Assembly: GCF_024713945.1 (NCBI RefSeq)
Contig: NC_134682.1
Location: forward strand, 2,728,001-2,792,000
Source of the DNA: Dermatophagoides farinae
Lineage: Eukaryota; Arthropoda; Arachnida; Sarcoptiformes; Pyroglyphidae
Direction: 5' to 3'
Length of the DNA: 64,000 nt
A program made the position numbers and the translations under genes. Shown piece after piece: positions 10,903 through 21,592 of the stretch. Position 1 is the stretch's first letter. The number at the start of each line of letters is the position of its first letter. Below the pieces are notes generated by a model. That model saw only the letters and a list, made by a program, of their open reading frames with translations. It was not told the DNA's origin and searched no databases.

Positions 10903-12776
10903 TTGGCCTTCCTCCCCCCTACCAATCTGAGTTTCATACTGTTCTTTCTTCCAAATACTTTTATACCTTTTTCCCGGACATCAATCAAATACCCACATCC
11001 TTCATCTGCTTCACCAACTCTAAATTATTTACAATAATGAAACAAAAAAAGGACTTGACCTAACCTTTCATATCGAATCGAATGGAGATGCACTAAATTT
11101 TTAAACTCGATGCAACCAATGATGAATGAAAAAAAAACAAATTTTTTTTACGAGCTTATTATGGCCACCATCATGAATAAATGAGGTCGAAATGATGATG
11201 GCTCCCAATCGTCATCGTTGATGCATTCAAACAATCCAATAAACCATTCGTTCTGTACATACAATTATAACACTTGGCAATGAACTTGAAGACTATGAAA
11301 AAAAAACGGAAAATTTTCTTTTCCTTCTTCCCAAGCCCATGCTGCTGAATATAATGTTTACCTGATTTATCACATTGATGATATAACGGAAATGATCTTC
11401 TTTAATTATCATCATCTTCGTCACCACATCATGTTTCTCATACATACATACATACATACATAGACACACTGAATATCTCTGAATTTTTTTTATCTGAATC
11501 AAATCTCATACGAATCTCTAAATTATTTTAATCAATTTAACCATTTTATTTATTTATTTATTTATATCGAATTAATGATGACCATTAAATTGAATTTTTT
11601 TTTTGACGAAAATCAAAGAAATAACCAGATTTTTTTTAAATTATCAAAGCATCTTAATTTTTTTTCTAAAAAAAAGAGAAAAAAACGATGAAATTGGTAG
11701 GAAATTTCAAAATTATTCTACAGGTTGGAATAACCTAAATTTGCAGACAATCGTCGTCGTCGTCGTGGTTGACCATTTGATTAAAATTCAATGTGATAAG
11801 TTTGATATATGGCCATGAAGCGTGAGCTGACAACTAAAAAAAATGGATGTGCATCAAACTAGTTTCATCTATGATAGATATTTGGTTGGGTTTTTTTTTG
11901 AATTTCAAATTTAAATGTAATAACAACATTGAAAATGGAAAGAGGAAAAAATCTGCTGAATGCAAAATTGGTTCATCATACATATATATGATGATGATGA
12001 TGGCAAGAGATAACCCTCGACTAGATAGTTAGAACAAGACAGAGAGAAAAAAAAACTCAATAAATAAATTAATGAATTATTTTTTTCATCATTTTTTCAT
12101 CAAAAATGTTGAAAGATTATCCGTCCATTTATCGTTCCAGTCAAAAATTTATGCGGTTAGTGACCCATTACTTCCGTACTTGAAGTAATTTTTTTTTCTC
12201 ATATCATTCAGCATTTTGATTCAGATTGGTTTTTTTAAAGTTCGAGTTGGTGATTACCCGAAACATAAAAAAAACGAAACATGATGTTGTAACAACTAGT
12301 TTGAAATAATCATTCCGATATGAATATCAACAAAAAAAAGGAAAGAACAGGCACCATGAAAAAAGCACAGGTACGAACAGGTGAAAATTAATCTTGTTTC
12401 TTGTTTTTTTCTGGATTCACACACACAAACAACACCAAAAACTGGGTACTAAAATCAAAAGAAACATGAAAAAAAATTTGTCCGATAATAATAATTAAAA
12501 GTACCATTCAAAAGTCTTCTTCTTCTTCTTCATCGTCGTCGTCTTCGTTGTTGATATTTCGTAGTTGTTCATCTACAAACAAGACTGCCGTAATTTGAGA
12601 TTTTCGTTATTTGTTTGAAATTGTGTAGTGTTCGTCTTCATCGTCGTTGTTGTTTGCCATACATAGTTGAGATTGGTTCATTCGATCATTCAACATTTAT
12701 TCGATCATATTCGATTATAAAACACCGGATTAAGTCATTAAGAAAAATAATATACACGAACACGTACACATAAAAT
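10903..12776. other. Intergenic gap between CUB genes B and C
   Basis: Nearly 1.9 kb. It contains the 3' UTR of B, a CATA repeat at 11442-11461, TTTA repeats near 11548-11565, a TTCTTC run at 12513-12530 and the upstream region of C, with TATAAAA at 12716-12722. No coding signature beyond shadow frames was found. Confidence 0.5.
12716..12722 (+). promoter_or_regulatory. TATA box upstream of CUB gene C
   Basis: TATAAAA lies 55 bp before the ATG at 12777. A transcription start about 30 bp downstream would leave a 5' UTR of roughly 30 nt. No clear initiator motif was seen, so this rests on the box and spacing alone. Confidence 0.4.
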
Positions 12777-14133
12777 ATGTTTTTCAATCATCATCTGATT
12801 ATTACGTTAACTATCGTTTTGGCCATTGGCCTTGTGAAACAATCGGAACAAACAGATGCAACAGCACGGCAATTTTGGCGACCAGGCGGTATACCATTAT
12901 TCAATGCATTACGTTTACAGAATACAGCATGTTCGGCTGAAAGTGGTGAAGCTGGAACATGTATGTCGGAAGCTGATTGTAAAACACGTCAAGGTTTCAG
13001 TGTAGGAACATGTGGTCGTAGTGGTCTGGTCTGTTGTAATATGAAATTTACCTGTGGTGGCAAGACAGCCAAAAATGAAACATTATTTGTTAATCCATCA
13101 TATCCAGCCGGTGAAAATGGTACAAATACATGTCAGGTGACCATTCAAAATAATCCGGGTGTTTGTCAACTTCGATTGGGTAACGTTAATGGATGAATTT
13201 GTTATTGAAAAAAATTTTGATTAAAAATTCTTTGATTCTTTACATCTGTTTAGATTTGGAAGAATTTTCTTTAGCTCAACCAGATGAATATGGTCGTTGT
13301 ACTAAAGATTCTTTTATGGTCCGTACAACTGTTGGTGAACGATTACCAATGCTTTGTGGTGATAATAAAGGTCAACATCTATATGTCGATATGGGTCGTG
13401 GTTCAGCTAATCCAGTCGTATTGTCTGTCATTACAAATGAATTGGAAAATGTTAGCCGTAAATGGAAGATTAAAATTTCGTTCATCAAATGTGACAATTA
13501 TGTTATGGCTCCATCCGGTTGTTTACAATATTATCGATCTCCATCCGATGTGATCCGTTCGTTTAATTATGGACCAAAAGTATTTTTAGTTATTTCATTT
13601 GATTCACAACAAACCAAATTCATGATTCTGTTTTATCTATTTTATCATAGATTGATGGTCGATCCCGATATTTGGCTAATCTCCGATATACGACCTGTAT
13701 TCGTGTTGAAGAAAATTTCTGTGCCATTAAATGGACAACGGAAACACCGGAATCATTCTCTTGGGGTATTTCCAATGATCCAATGTATACATCACAGGCA
13801 AACATTAGTTCATATGGATTAACTGGATCATTATGCAATGATGATGATTTCATTGGTATTGATCAAGGTTCACAGGAAGGCAGCGGTGTTGGTGAAGATC
13901 GATTCTGTGGTGATCGATTATTCTATAGTAATTTGGTCATTTGTAAGTTATTTTTTTATTTGTTTTATTGAATTTTATTATTATTTACCAATAATTTTAT
14001 GATTCCAAATTATATAGCTCGATCAAAACCATTCCAATTGAAATTGCGTTCAAATAGTGATCAAACAGAAAATGCTCGTTTCTCACAGAATGGAATAGCA
14101 CTTCGATACACACAATTACCATGTGTAAATTGA
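12777..14133 (+). CDS. Secreted CUB-domain protein, paralogue C
   Basis: Exons: join(12777..13179,13254..13579,13651..13942,14018..14133), 378 aa. Signal peptide of about 25 residues (hydrophobic LIITLTIVLAIGLV), then DCKTRQGFSVGTCGRSGL, CCNMKFTCGG, NETLFVN, TCQVTI, CQLRLG, DLEEFSLAQPDEYG, DSFMVRTTVGERLP, YVDMGRGSANPVVLS, GCLQYYRS, RYLANLRYTTCIRVEENFCA, DDFIGIDQGSQEGSG, GEDRFCG and the C-terminal LRYTQLPCVN. Introns after CQLRLG, after SFNYGPK and before SRSKPF sit at the same sites and phases as in A and B, but C lacks the final intron shared by A and B and the A-only introns. Same family as A and B; most of the variable residues are in the N-terminal 120 aa. Confidence 0.87.
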
Positions 14134-14153
14134 TAAAGTGATTCTGATACAAA

Positions 14154-14186
<33 letters not shown>

Positions 14187-14941
14187 ATTTTATGGTGAAC
14201 AAACAAAACAAAACAAAAAGAATTACAAATCATCATATAATTTTCACACATTATTATAATAGGGACAAACATTGAAAACTAAATCTATTTATTAAAACAA
14301 TTAAATTTTTTCAACAATCTAACAAACAACATTGCAACATCAAATCAAGAATTATGAAATTTTTTCTATTTATTTTATTTATTCATTGATGAAATCTTTT
14401 AATATCTATTATTCATGATGACAGAATATTTTTTGACAAAAATAAAAAAAAATTTTCATTTTTCAACAACCAAACAAACAAACAAACAAACAAACAATGC
14501 CAGCCAAAAACGAGAGTCATCCACATGTGATTCATCGTCGTATTATTATTATTATTATTGTGATAATGATCAATTTAGCTTTTGTTAATTTCAATTCAAT
14601 GATTGATTTCCTTTCATTCTCATATGTTTTGCGAATTTTACATTCAACAATCACAAAACATTATATCAATAATAGCCATCAACCGAGAAAAAAAATGGCA
14701 TTGATAAATCAGGATGTTGTTGTTATCATCATCATCATCATCATTGGCTTCATTGACAATTCAATATTATGGAAACTTGATACAATTTTGCTTGATTATT
14801 ATAGCAAATATAAAATTCAAAGAGCGAGCATTTTTTTAATAGTTTGATAGCTCGGAAATGTTTTTCTCTGGTCGTCGGTTGTGTTTGTTGAGAACCGAAT
14901 GTGTATGTGTGTGGTACAAATAAAATTTTTTTTTTGTAACA
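14134..14941. other. Intergenic gap, CUB C to NSP-family gene
   Basis: It begins with a CAA run (14155-14185), followed by T- and A-rich DNA and CAAA repeats at 14470-14494. An open frame at 14497-14847 contains Ile runs from ATT/ATC repeats and no domain. It probably holds the 3' UTR of C and the promoter of the SH2 gene. Confidence 0.45.
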
Positions 14942-16351
14942 ATGTTATGGCCTAATATTGAAAATCTTGGTTATTATCATGGCCGTTTAAATCGTTTAGA
15001 AGCGGAAAAACTTCTTGCACATGATGGACAATTTTTACTTCGATATACTGTACAACAAGTGAATAATAATGAACAAAAATTATTGGTTCTATCCTGTCAA
15101 CATGGTAATCAACATTTACATTTTATAATTCATGAAATCATCATTGATGGCATTGGATGTCGAAGATTTTATTTCGAAAATGAATCATTTACTACTGTAT
15201 CAGATTTAATTAGCTATCATGTGATTAATCGAATTCCAATAACCATCGAATCTGGTGCCATTATTATTGAACCGATTGAATACCGGTTGGATTGTCGAAT
15301 GATTACAGCTATTCGATTGGATGACTCAAATGATGACCGAACAACAACATCCGTTGTCAATGTTTTACTTGAACATGATGCTGAATTTTTGGCCAAATAT
15401 TTACTCAAAACTAATATTCGATTCATAATGAGTAAATGTAAAATTGTTGGAATAAATGAATCAATGTGTTCGGGTCTTGAATTAATGCTGTTGCCTGAAG
15501 GATCACAGCTTCGAAAAGATCTTATTATTCGACATGAATGTCTTAAATATTTTGTCATAACAACTATTTTAAAACAATCGGATCAATCAAAACAATTGGA
15601 ATTGATACGAAAATGGATGGATATTGCCAATCAATTAGAGAATAGTATACATGATCATTTTGGTTTCGGTTCAATCATGTTTGGTCTTTGTTTTCCAAGA
15701 ATACAGGATTCAACAATGTGGAAAATTTTTGGACAAAAACATGGTGAATACATTCGTTTGTTTGAGAATAATCTTCGCTTTAAATTCACTAATTATATGA
15801 ACAATGCTCGAATCTCATCATCACCCGATTCATGTTTACCGTTTATCATTCAACTTTGTCATATTATTGAATGTTCACATATTGTCGATACGAATTTGTT
15901 GCCCAAACTAACCGATGATAAATTCGATGTAAGTCTAATTTAATTCAAAAAAATAGACTTCAATTAACAACAACAAAAAAATTTTCATTAGGAATCTCTA
16001 CTATTGGAATATGATAAACAAATTGGCCTGAATAATTTTGGTTTCGATGATATAATCGAATTAACTGAACTTAGTAATCAGATTATTGAAAATCTCGATC
16101 AATTTGATCATAATTGTCAATCGATATTTTTACGATCCAATTCTAATCACCAACAGGTTGATACAAATGTAGATCGATTATTTCGTACGGATTTTCATGT
16201 TCGATTTTTATTTGACCATAACCACCATAAACATCAACGAACAAATGAAAAACCAAAATTAAGTTCAGAAGATTTTTATCGTCTTGAATTAAGTTTGAAT
16301 GATGATCATCAATTTGTTGGTTGTGTGAAATCAAGAAATTTTATTTTTTAA
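14942..16351 (+). CDS. BCAR3: NSP-family adaptor, SH2 plus Cdc25-like RasGEF domain (BCAR3/SH2D3-like)
   Basis: Exons: join(14942..15928,15992..16351), 448 aa. NSP proteins are cytoplasmic adaptors that bind phosphotyrosine through the SH2 and Cas-family scaffolds through a Cdc25-homology domain that has lost GEF activity; they act in integrin/receptor kinase signalling. SH2 at about residues 10-110: YYHGRLNRLEAEKLL, GQFLLRY (the FLxR Arg for phosphotyrosine) and the NSP-typical RIPITIESGAIIIEPI after it. Cdc25-like domain from about 140: LLEHDAEFLAKYL, SGLELMLLPEGSQLRKDLI, LENSIHDHFGFGSIMFGLCF, IFGQKHGEYIRLFE. Vertebrate members are 570-860 aa; here the long Ser/Pro linker is reduced to about 25 residues. 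It converges on GID4. Confidence 0.83.
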
Positions 16352-17340
16352 ATTTTTTTTATGAATTTATAATGATAAATTTTAAATGGATGAATGTTTT
16401 TTTTGTGGGGGACGGGGGGAGATTTTTTTTCCACGGAACAATGATAACACAAATACATTATACAGAAACCATGCACATTTGAATAATTTAAGAACATTGT
16501 ATCAATAAATAAGATATTTTGTTGTATGGAAAAAAAAGAATATTCTTTCAAAGAATTAAAGACAAAATAATAATAATAATGATGAAAAACATCAAATGTC
16601 AAATGTATCTGTGATTTCAAATCTATCAATCAATCAATTTGAATAATAAAAATACGAACAAAAGACAAATAAAAATTAACATTCGAATTTTTTTTTCAAT
16701 CTAGATGATGAATGAAAGAAAGAAAAAAAAGGAATATCATTTTCAGTAGAAGGAGTAGCTTCATCATCATCATTCGTTATTATGATTCTATTGATTACAG
16801 TGATTCAGATATAGAATTCAGTTACATGATGACAGTTGTTTGTTTGTTTTTGTTTCAAAGTTTCATATTCATCGTGAAATAATAATAATAATAAAATGAT
16901 TTAATTCTCTTTCTCTCTCTCTCTGTGTGTGTGTGTGGGTGTGTGTGTGTGGGTGTGGGTGTATGTTGGTTTGAATGACCAAAATGAATGCATGAATAAA
17001 TGTTAATCTAGTTGTTTTTTTTTATGTTGATGTTGTTGTTTGGTATCAAGAAAAAAAATTGCCTTTTGTGATTTAGGTGAGTATTTTCAATAATAATTAG
17101 TTTTTGTTGTAATTTTTTTTATAATATATTTATACCTGGTTTGTCATTGTTCTCATTTATATAATATATCATCTCACTCTTCATTCGAAATTATTATTAT
17201 CATGTAAAATTTATTCTGTAGTAAGAAATTCTATTGTTGTCTGTTGATTTGTTCTGTTCGGTTATTTTTTTTCATTGGGTATGTGAATTGTGATTATAGA
17301 AATGATTTAAATATATATATGTGACTGTTGAATTAATTGA
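16352..17340. other. Intergenic gap between convergent NSP gene and GID4
   Basis: Both neighbours end here. It contains a G-run segment (16406-16421), a CT run joined to a TG/GGGTGTG repeat at 16911-16965, ATA runs and long T-runs. Expected content is two 3' UTRs; no gene was recognised. Confidence 0.5.
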
Positions 17341-18479
17341 TCAACGAAATTCGTATACTTGAATCGAATTTTCTGGTATATGTTTGAGGTTTAACGATTG
17401 GAACCTGAAGATAACCAAAAAAAAAAAATGAAAATTATTTTTGAAATTATCAAATTGATAAGATATTACCATTCTGACTGTCTATGATAGTAATAACCTT
17501 CAATGGTTGCTTTCGATTTGGTAAAACAAATGTAATAGAAACCGGCAAAACTGGCGCCATTTATGTCCTATAATAACATTAAATTAAGAAACAAAGTTGT
17601 AATTAACTGAAAAAAATCAAATCGATTCATTCATACATTCACTTACCTTTACTGTATGATCAGGTACAAGAAAATGTTCCTTCCACCTCATGAAAATATG
17701 ATCGTTATTTTCCAATTGTTTATAATCGAAATTATCACAATTAAACGTTTTCGAATATTGTGCAAAACTATCGAAACGGTTCCAATGTTTTCTGCATATA
17801 ATAAAATGTTATTAATTAAATGATTAAAATTATTGGAAAAAAAATTTCACTAACCTATCAATATCTTCATCGGCTTCCCATTTTCTCGTTAAAAATGGAT
17901 ATTTTTCCGAAATGATTTCGCCATCGAAAAATGTCGTCAATGTTGGATATTCTTCAGTCAGGCCTTTAATCATTAGATAGCCACAAAGGTAGGAGTTAGA
18001 TTCATCAACATTCTGTTAAGAAAATCATATCGATGAATAAAAATGAATTACCACCGTATTATTTTGGAAAAAAAAAATTTAAAAATAGAGAATTGTTAAC
18101 ATCAACATTTGTTAGTGAATAATAAATTTCATACTTGAAAGATGACTTCAACTTCATACGAATTGCCTTTGGATTTTTGATAACCACCGAATTTCGATCC
18201 AGAAAATAACAACGAATGTGTGATGCCTAATTGTGATGAATGTATCAACGGTGATGGACAGAACAATGTTGGCTTAATTTTCGGTTTATTCACTGTCGAT
18301 GTTGCTGTCGTCGATGATTTCATCATACTGTTATAATTGTTTACATCCGCATTTTTATTCGGAAAATTAGCCTTCTCGTGGCAACAATCATCTTCACAAA
18401 TGCAATCACAATTATCATCAATATTGTGAAGCATTTGCTGACTGAATCCAGTTATATTGGAACTGTATCGAACGGGCAT
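17341..18479 (-). CDS. GID4: GID4/Vid24, Pro/N-degron receptor of the CTLH ubiquitin ligase
   Basis: Exons: complement(join(17341..17404,17470..17567,17647..17791,17855..18012,18135..18479)), 269 aa (human 300). In the cytosol/nucleus GID4 binds proteins with N-terminal proline and hands them to the GID/CTLH E3 complex. The beta-barrel is almost invariant: [113 protein letters not shown] and final QVYEFR. By comparison with human GID4, the degron-pocket residues E237, S253, Y258 and Y273 are present. Start chosen at MPVRYSS, matching the MPVRTE start of the conserved part; an ATG 20 codons upstream (18539) is open too. The N-terminal ~85 residues are Ser/Asn/Cys-rich and variable. Confidence 0.96.
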
Positions 18480-18539
18480 AATATAATAAATATTACAAAC
18501 TATAGAAACGATGACGATGTTTCGATTGGTGATTACCAA

Positions 18540-19583
18540 TCAATTTTTTTTTGCCGATCTTCAAAATGCCGCTGTTATTGTGGCTAGATGAATTAATCGG
18601 TCACCGTTTTGCTTGTCGAAATATGTGGTATATATGGTTGATAATTGAATTTCATCTAAAAAAATGATGATAAATTTAAAGTTATAAGAAAACAAATTTT
18701 GTTTTGCCACTTCTTGATAACCACTGATTAACACGTACATAAGAAATGAAAATTGTTTTGGCCAATCAAAACAAACGGATGAAATGAAAAAAAAAATAAA
18801 TTTTTTTTTTTTGATTTTTTTTTCTGTCGTCACCGAGTATATGTCTAGTTATTGGCAATGTAATTTTCCAATGTTATGATTGTTGTTGTTTTCGTTGCCA
18901 AATATTATTATATTGGATGTATAGAAATATTTCATTTCATGGATTTTATGGATAAAAAAAATTGTTGGCTGATGACTGACTGAATATATTTGTTGGATAT
19001 AGAAGGAGCGAAATTGATGGATATATTTTCATTCATAACATATATCATAGTACTTTTTATCCACGATAACTCAATGAAAATCTGATAGAAAATAGTACCA
19101 AATGGAATTGTTTTTGTAAAAGAGCGAGCCAATTCATCCGTACGGATAGAACGTTACGGCCGTATGTTTATAAACAATCACCATTTGAAATGAAATTCGA
19201 GAAATATATTGTTGATGCATATATGCATATTGAGGAATCTACATCATCATGGACATTGCATCTATACAAATGTCATTTATTGATCACAATTATCGATGAT
19301 TTAGTTTATCGCAATAATCATCATCATCATATATAATAATCAACACACATGTTACCATAATTGCATCGCCTATAAAATTATGATAAATATATGCGCACAT
19401 TCATTCAATTTTTATTTTTCATTATTATTAACCCAAAAATTATATCGAAAAGTTTGTTAAGATTAATATCGGCGTTTTCATTTTTTTTTGTTTTGTTTTT
19501 TCGTTAAATAAATAAATTTCAAATTTTTACAGACAAAACAATTCTTTGATTGAAATTCGTTGCAAATTTTGTGAATTTTCAAC
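18540..19583. other. Divergent gap between GID4 and Rab gene
   Basis: AT-rich with poly(A)/poly(T) near 18788-18830 and a CAT run at 19318-19332. Promoters for both divergent genes are expected. No clear TATA box or further gene was recognised; a 90-codon minus-strand frame (18561-18833) is low-complexity. Confidence 0.45.
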
Positions 19584-20654
19584 ATGTCCAAAACAAAAAC
19601 AAAAACAATGATTTCAACACATAAACTTTGTAATTTAGAATATAAAATTTGTTTACTTGGCGTAAGTATTGTTGGATTATATTTCATATATATGTTTAAA
19701 CAAGAAAAAAAAATCAATCATTTAGTATTGAATTACAAAATAATTTTTATTTTTTTTTCAGGACACCGGTGTTGGTAAATCATCGATTGTTCAACGTTTT
19801 GTTCATAATACATACAATGCTTGTATGGAGAATACCATTGGGTTTGTTTATTCATCATGATGATGATGATGACATTCATTAGATTATTAATATCTACATT
19901 GTTTTTGTTTCCAAATTCAGTGCTTCATTCATGACAAAAACTATATACATCAAAAGTACATGTTATAAATTGAACATATGGGATACAGCCGGACAAGAAC
20001 GGGTAAGATTATTATTATTTTTTTTTGTTTATTTTCAATGAAACAATTATAAACACAATCTTATTTATATATCAAGTATAAAGCATTAGCGCCAATGTAT
20101 TATCGTGGAGCAAATATTTGTATCGTTGTCTTTGATGTTACATCAAAGGTAATAAATAACAAAAATTATTTTTGGGTTTTTAAAAAATTTGAGCTTAATA
20201 TTTTGTTGTTGTTGTTCCATTCATCCATATTCTTTAGTCATCATTTGATTCGGTTCAATCATGGATACGTGAATTACGAACATATCTATTGGAAAAATGT
20301 TTAATTTGTATTGTGGGCAATAAATCCGATCTTGCCGATAGGCGTGCTGTTATGTATCATGGTAATGATTTTGATCTTTTTTTTGAAATTTAAAATTTCA
20401 TTTTGATTTTAATCAATTCTGTAGAAGCAAAAGAATATGCCGATAGTGTCAATGCATTTTTCATTGAAACAAGTGCCAAAAGTTGCAGCAATGTCACCGA
20501 ATTATTCATAAATAGTTTGAATCGATATCGCGAGATGGAACAATCATCATCGTCATCATTGACTGGCAAAAAAAATAGCCTCATTCATAAACAACAAAGA
20601 TCGACAAGAATATCATTACAGGATGGAACGACAAATTCTGGAAAATGTTGTTAG
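19584..20654 (+). CDS. RAB22A: Rab22/Rab31-like small GTPase
   Basis: Exons: join(19584..19661,19762..19841,19921..20002,20077..20148,20238..20361,20425..20654), 221 aa. Rab22/31 proteins of the Rab5 group control early-endosome and TGN-endosome traffic. Motifs: KICLLGDTGVGKSS (P-loop), TIGASFMTKT (switch I region; the ASFMTKT string is typical of Rab22/31 against AAFLTQT of Rab5), WDTAGQER with the catalytic Gln, LAPMYYRGA, GNKSDL, ETSAK, and a terminal KCC for double prenylation. The start ATG precedes a 20-residue leader with KTKTKT repeats, longer than in human Rab22A. The effector-region spacing and the Ser-rich tail diverge from vertebrates; WIRELRTYL and ICIVGNKSDL also recall Rab21, so the paralogue assignment is likely but not certain. 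Confidence 0.82.
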
Positions 20655-21592
20655 CTATATATAAAATATATATTTTTTTCAGAAAAAAAAGAACAAAATT
20701 TCGAAAATCCATATATATCCATTCATTGACATATATACACACACACGAGTCATTTTATTGTGATATTTTTTTTTCTTCAAATTCATTTTTTTTCCATTTT
20801 ATCATTTTATATTATCGTTTTTATATGGCTTTCGTTATCGACTTTTAAATATTAATCCTTCAAACGGATAATAATAATAAAAAAATACGGTCCAAAATCC
20901 ATTGTTGTTGATGCTGATGTTGATGATAATGATTTTGACATTGACATTTATCGTTTAAATTCGATTGCCAATCAATCTATACAAGTGGCGAAAACCTTGA
21001 TTGATTAAATTTTAAAATAAAAAATTTTATTCATTTCAAATTTCTATTATTTCCTGTTTTATGCACCAGAAAAAAAATGACAAAATGGGAAAAAAACAAA
21101 ATTCATTACAGCGAAAAAAAGTGGTAAAAGAAAAATAGTCATCATAGTAGGTTGTTTATAAAAAAAGAAAGAAAGAAAGAAATAAATACGAGTAGAAAAA
21201 AATTCCAAATATTCATCAATCAATATAAATTATGAAAAAAATAGATTAAAAAAAATGTCGGAAATTTTACCAGAAAAAATAAAATAAAATAATCATTTCC
21301 ATAAACTTTTTCTATAGATATAATAAAAAAAATTCAATAAAATTATTCAAGGAAAAAAAATATATTAATATATAATCGATTAATTTGAGCATTTGTATAC
21401 TTATTAGAAAAAAAGAATCATTATAGAATTGAAAAAAAAGTAATAATAATAATTGTCTGATCCCGGAATTTGTTGTTGATGCTGAAAAAAAATTGCTGCA
21501 ATTCATCGGTGGAACGTCGTCTTTTTTTTTTTTTTTTTTTTTTTGGTGAACCACAAAATTAAATTTAAAAAAAAATCCAATTGCATATTCAT
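20655..21592. other. Convergent gap between Rab gene and CrebA
   Basis: Two genes end here. A/T-rich 3' UTR-like DNA with GAAA repeats (21168-21182) and a long T-run at 21521-21544. No gene was seen. Confidence 0.5.

Noticed and set aside
14497-14847. 116-codon frame before the SH2 gene
   Set aside because: Mostly Ile runs from ATT/ATC repeats and no domain; sits in the presumed promoter region.
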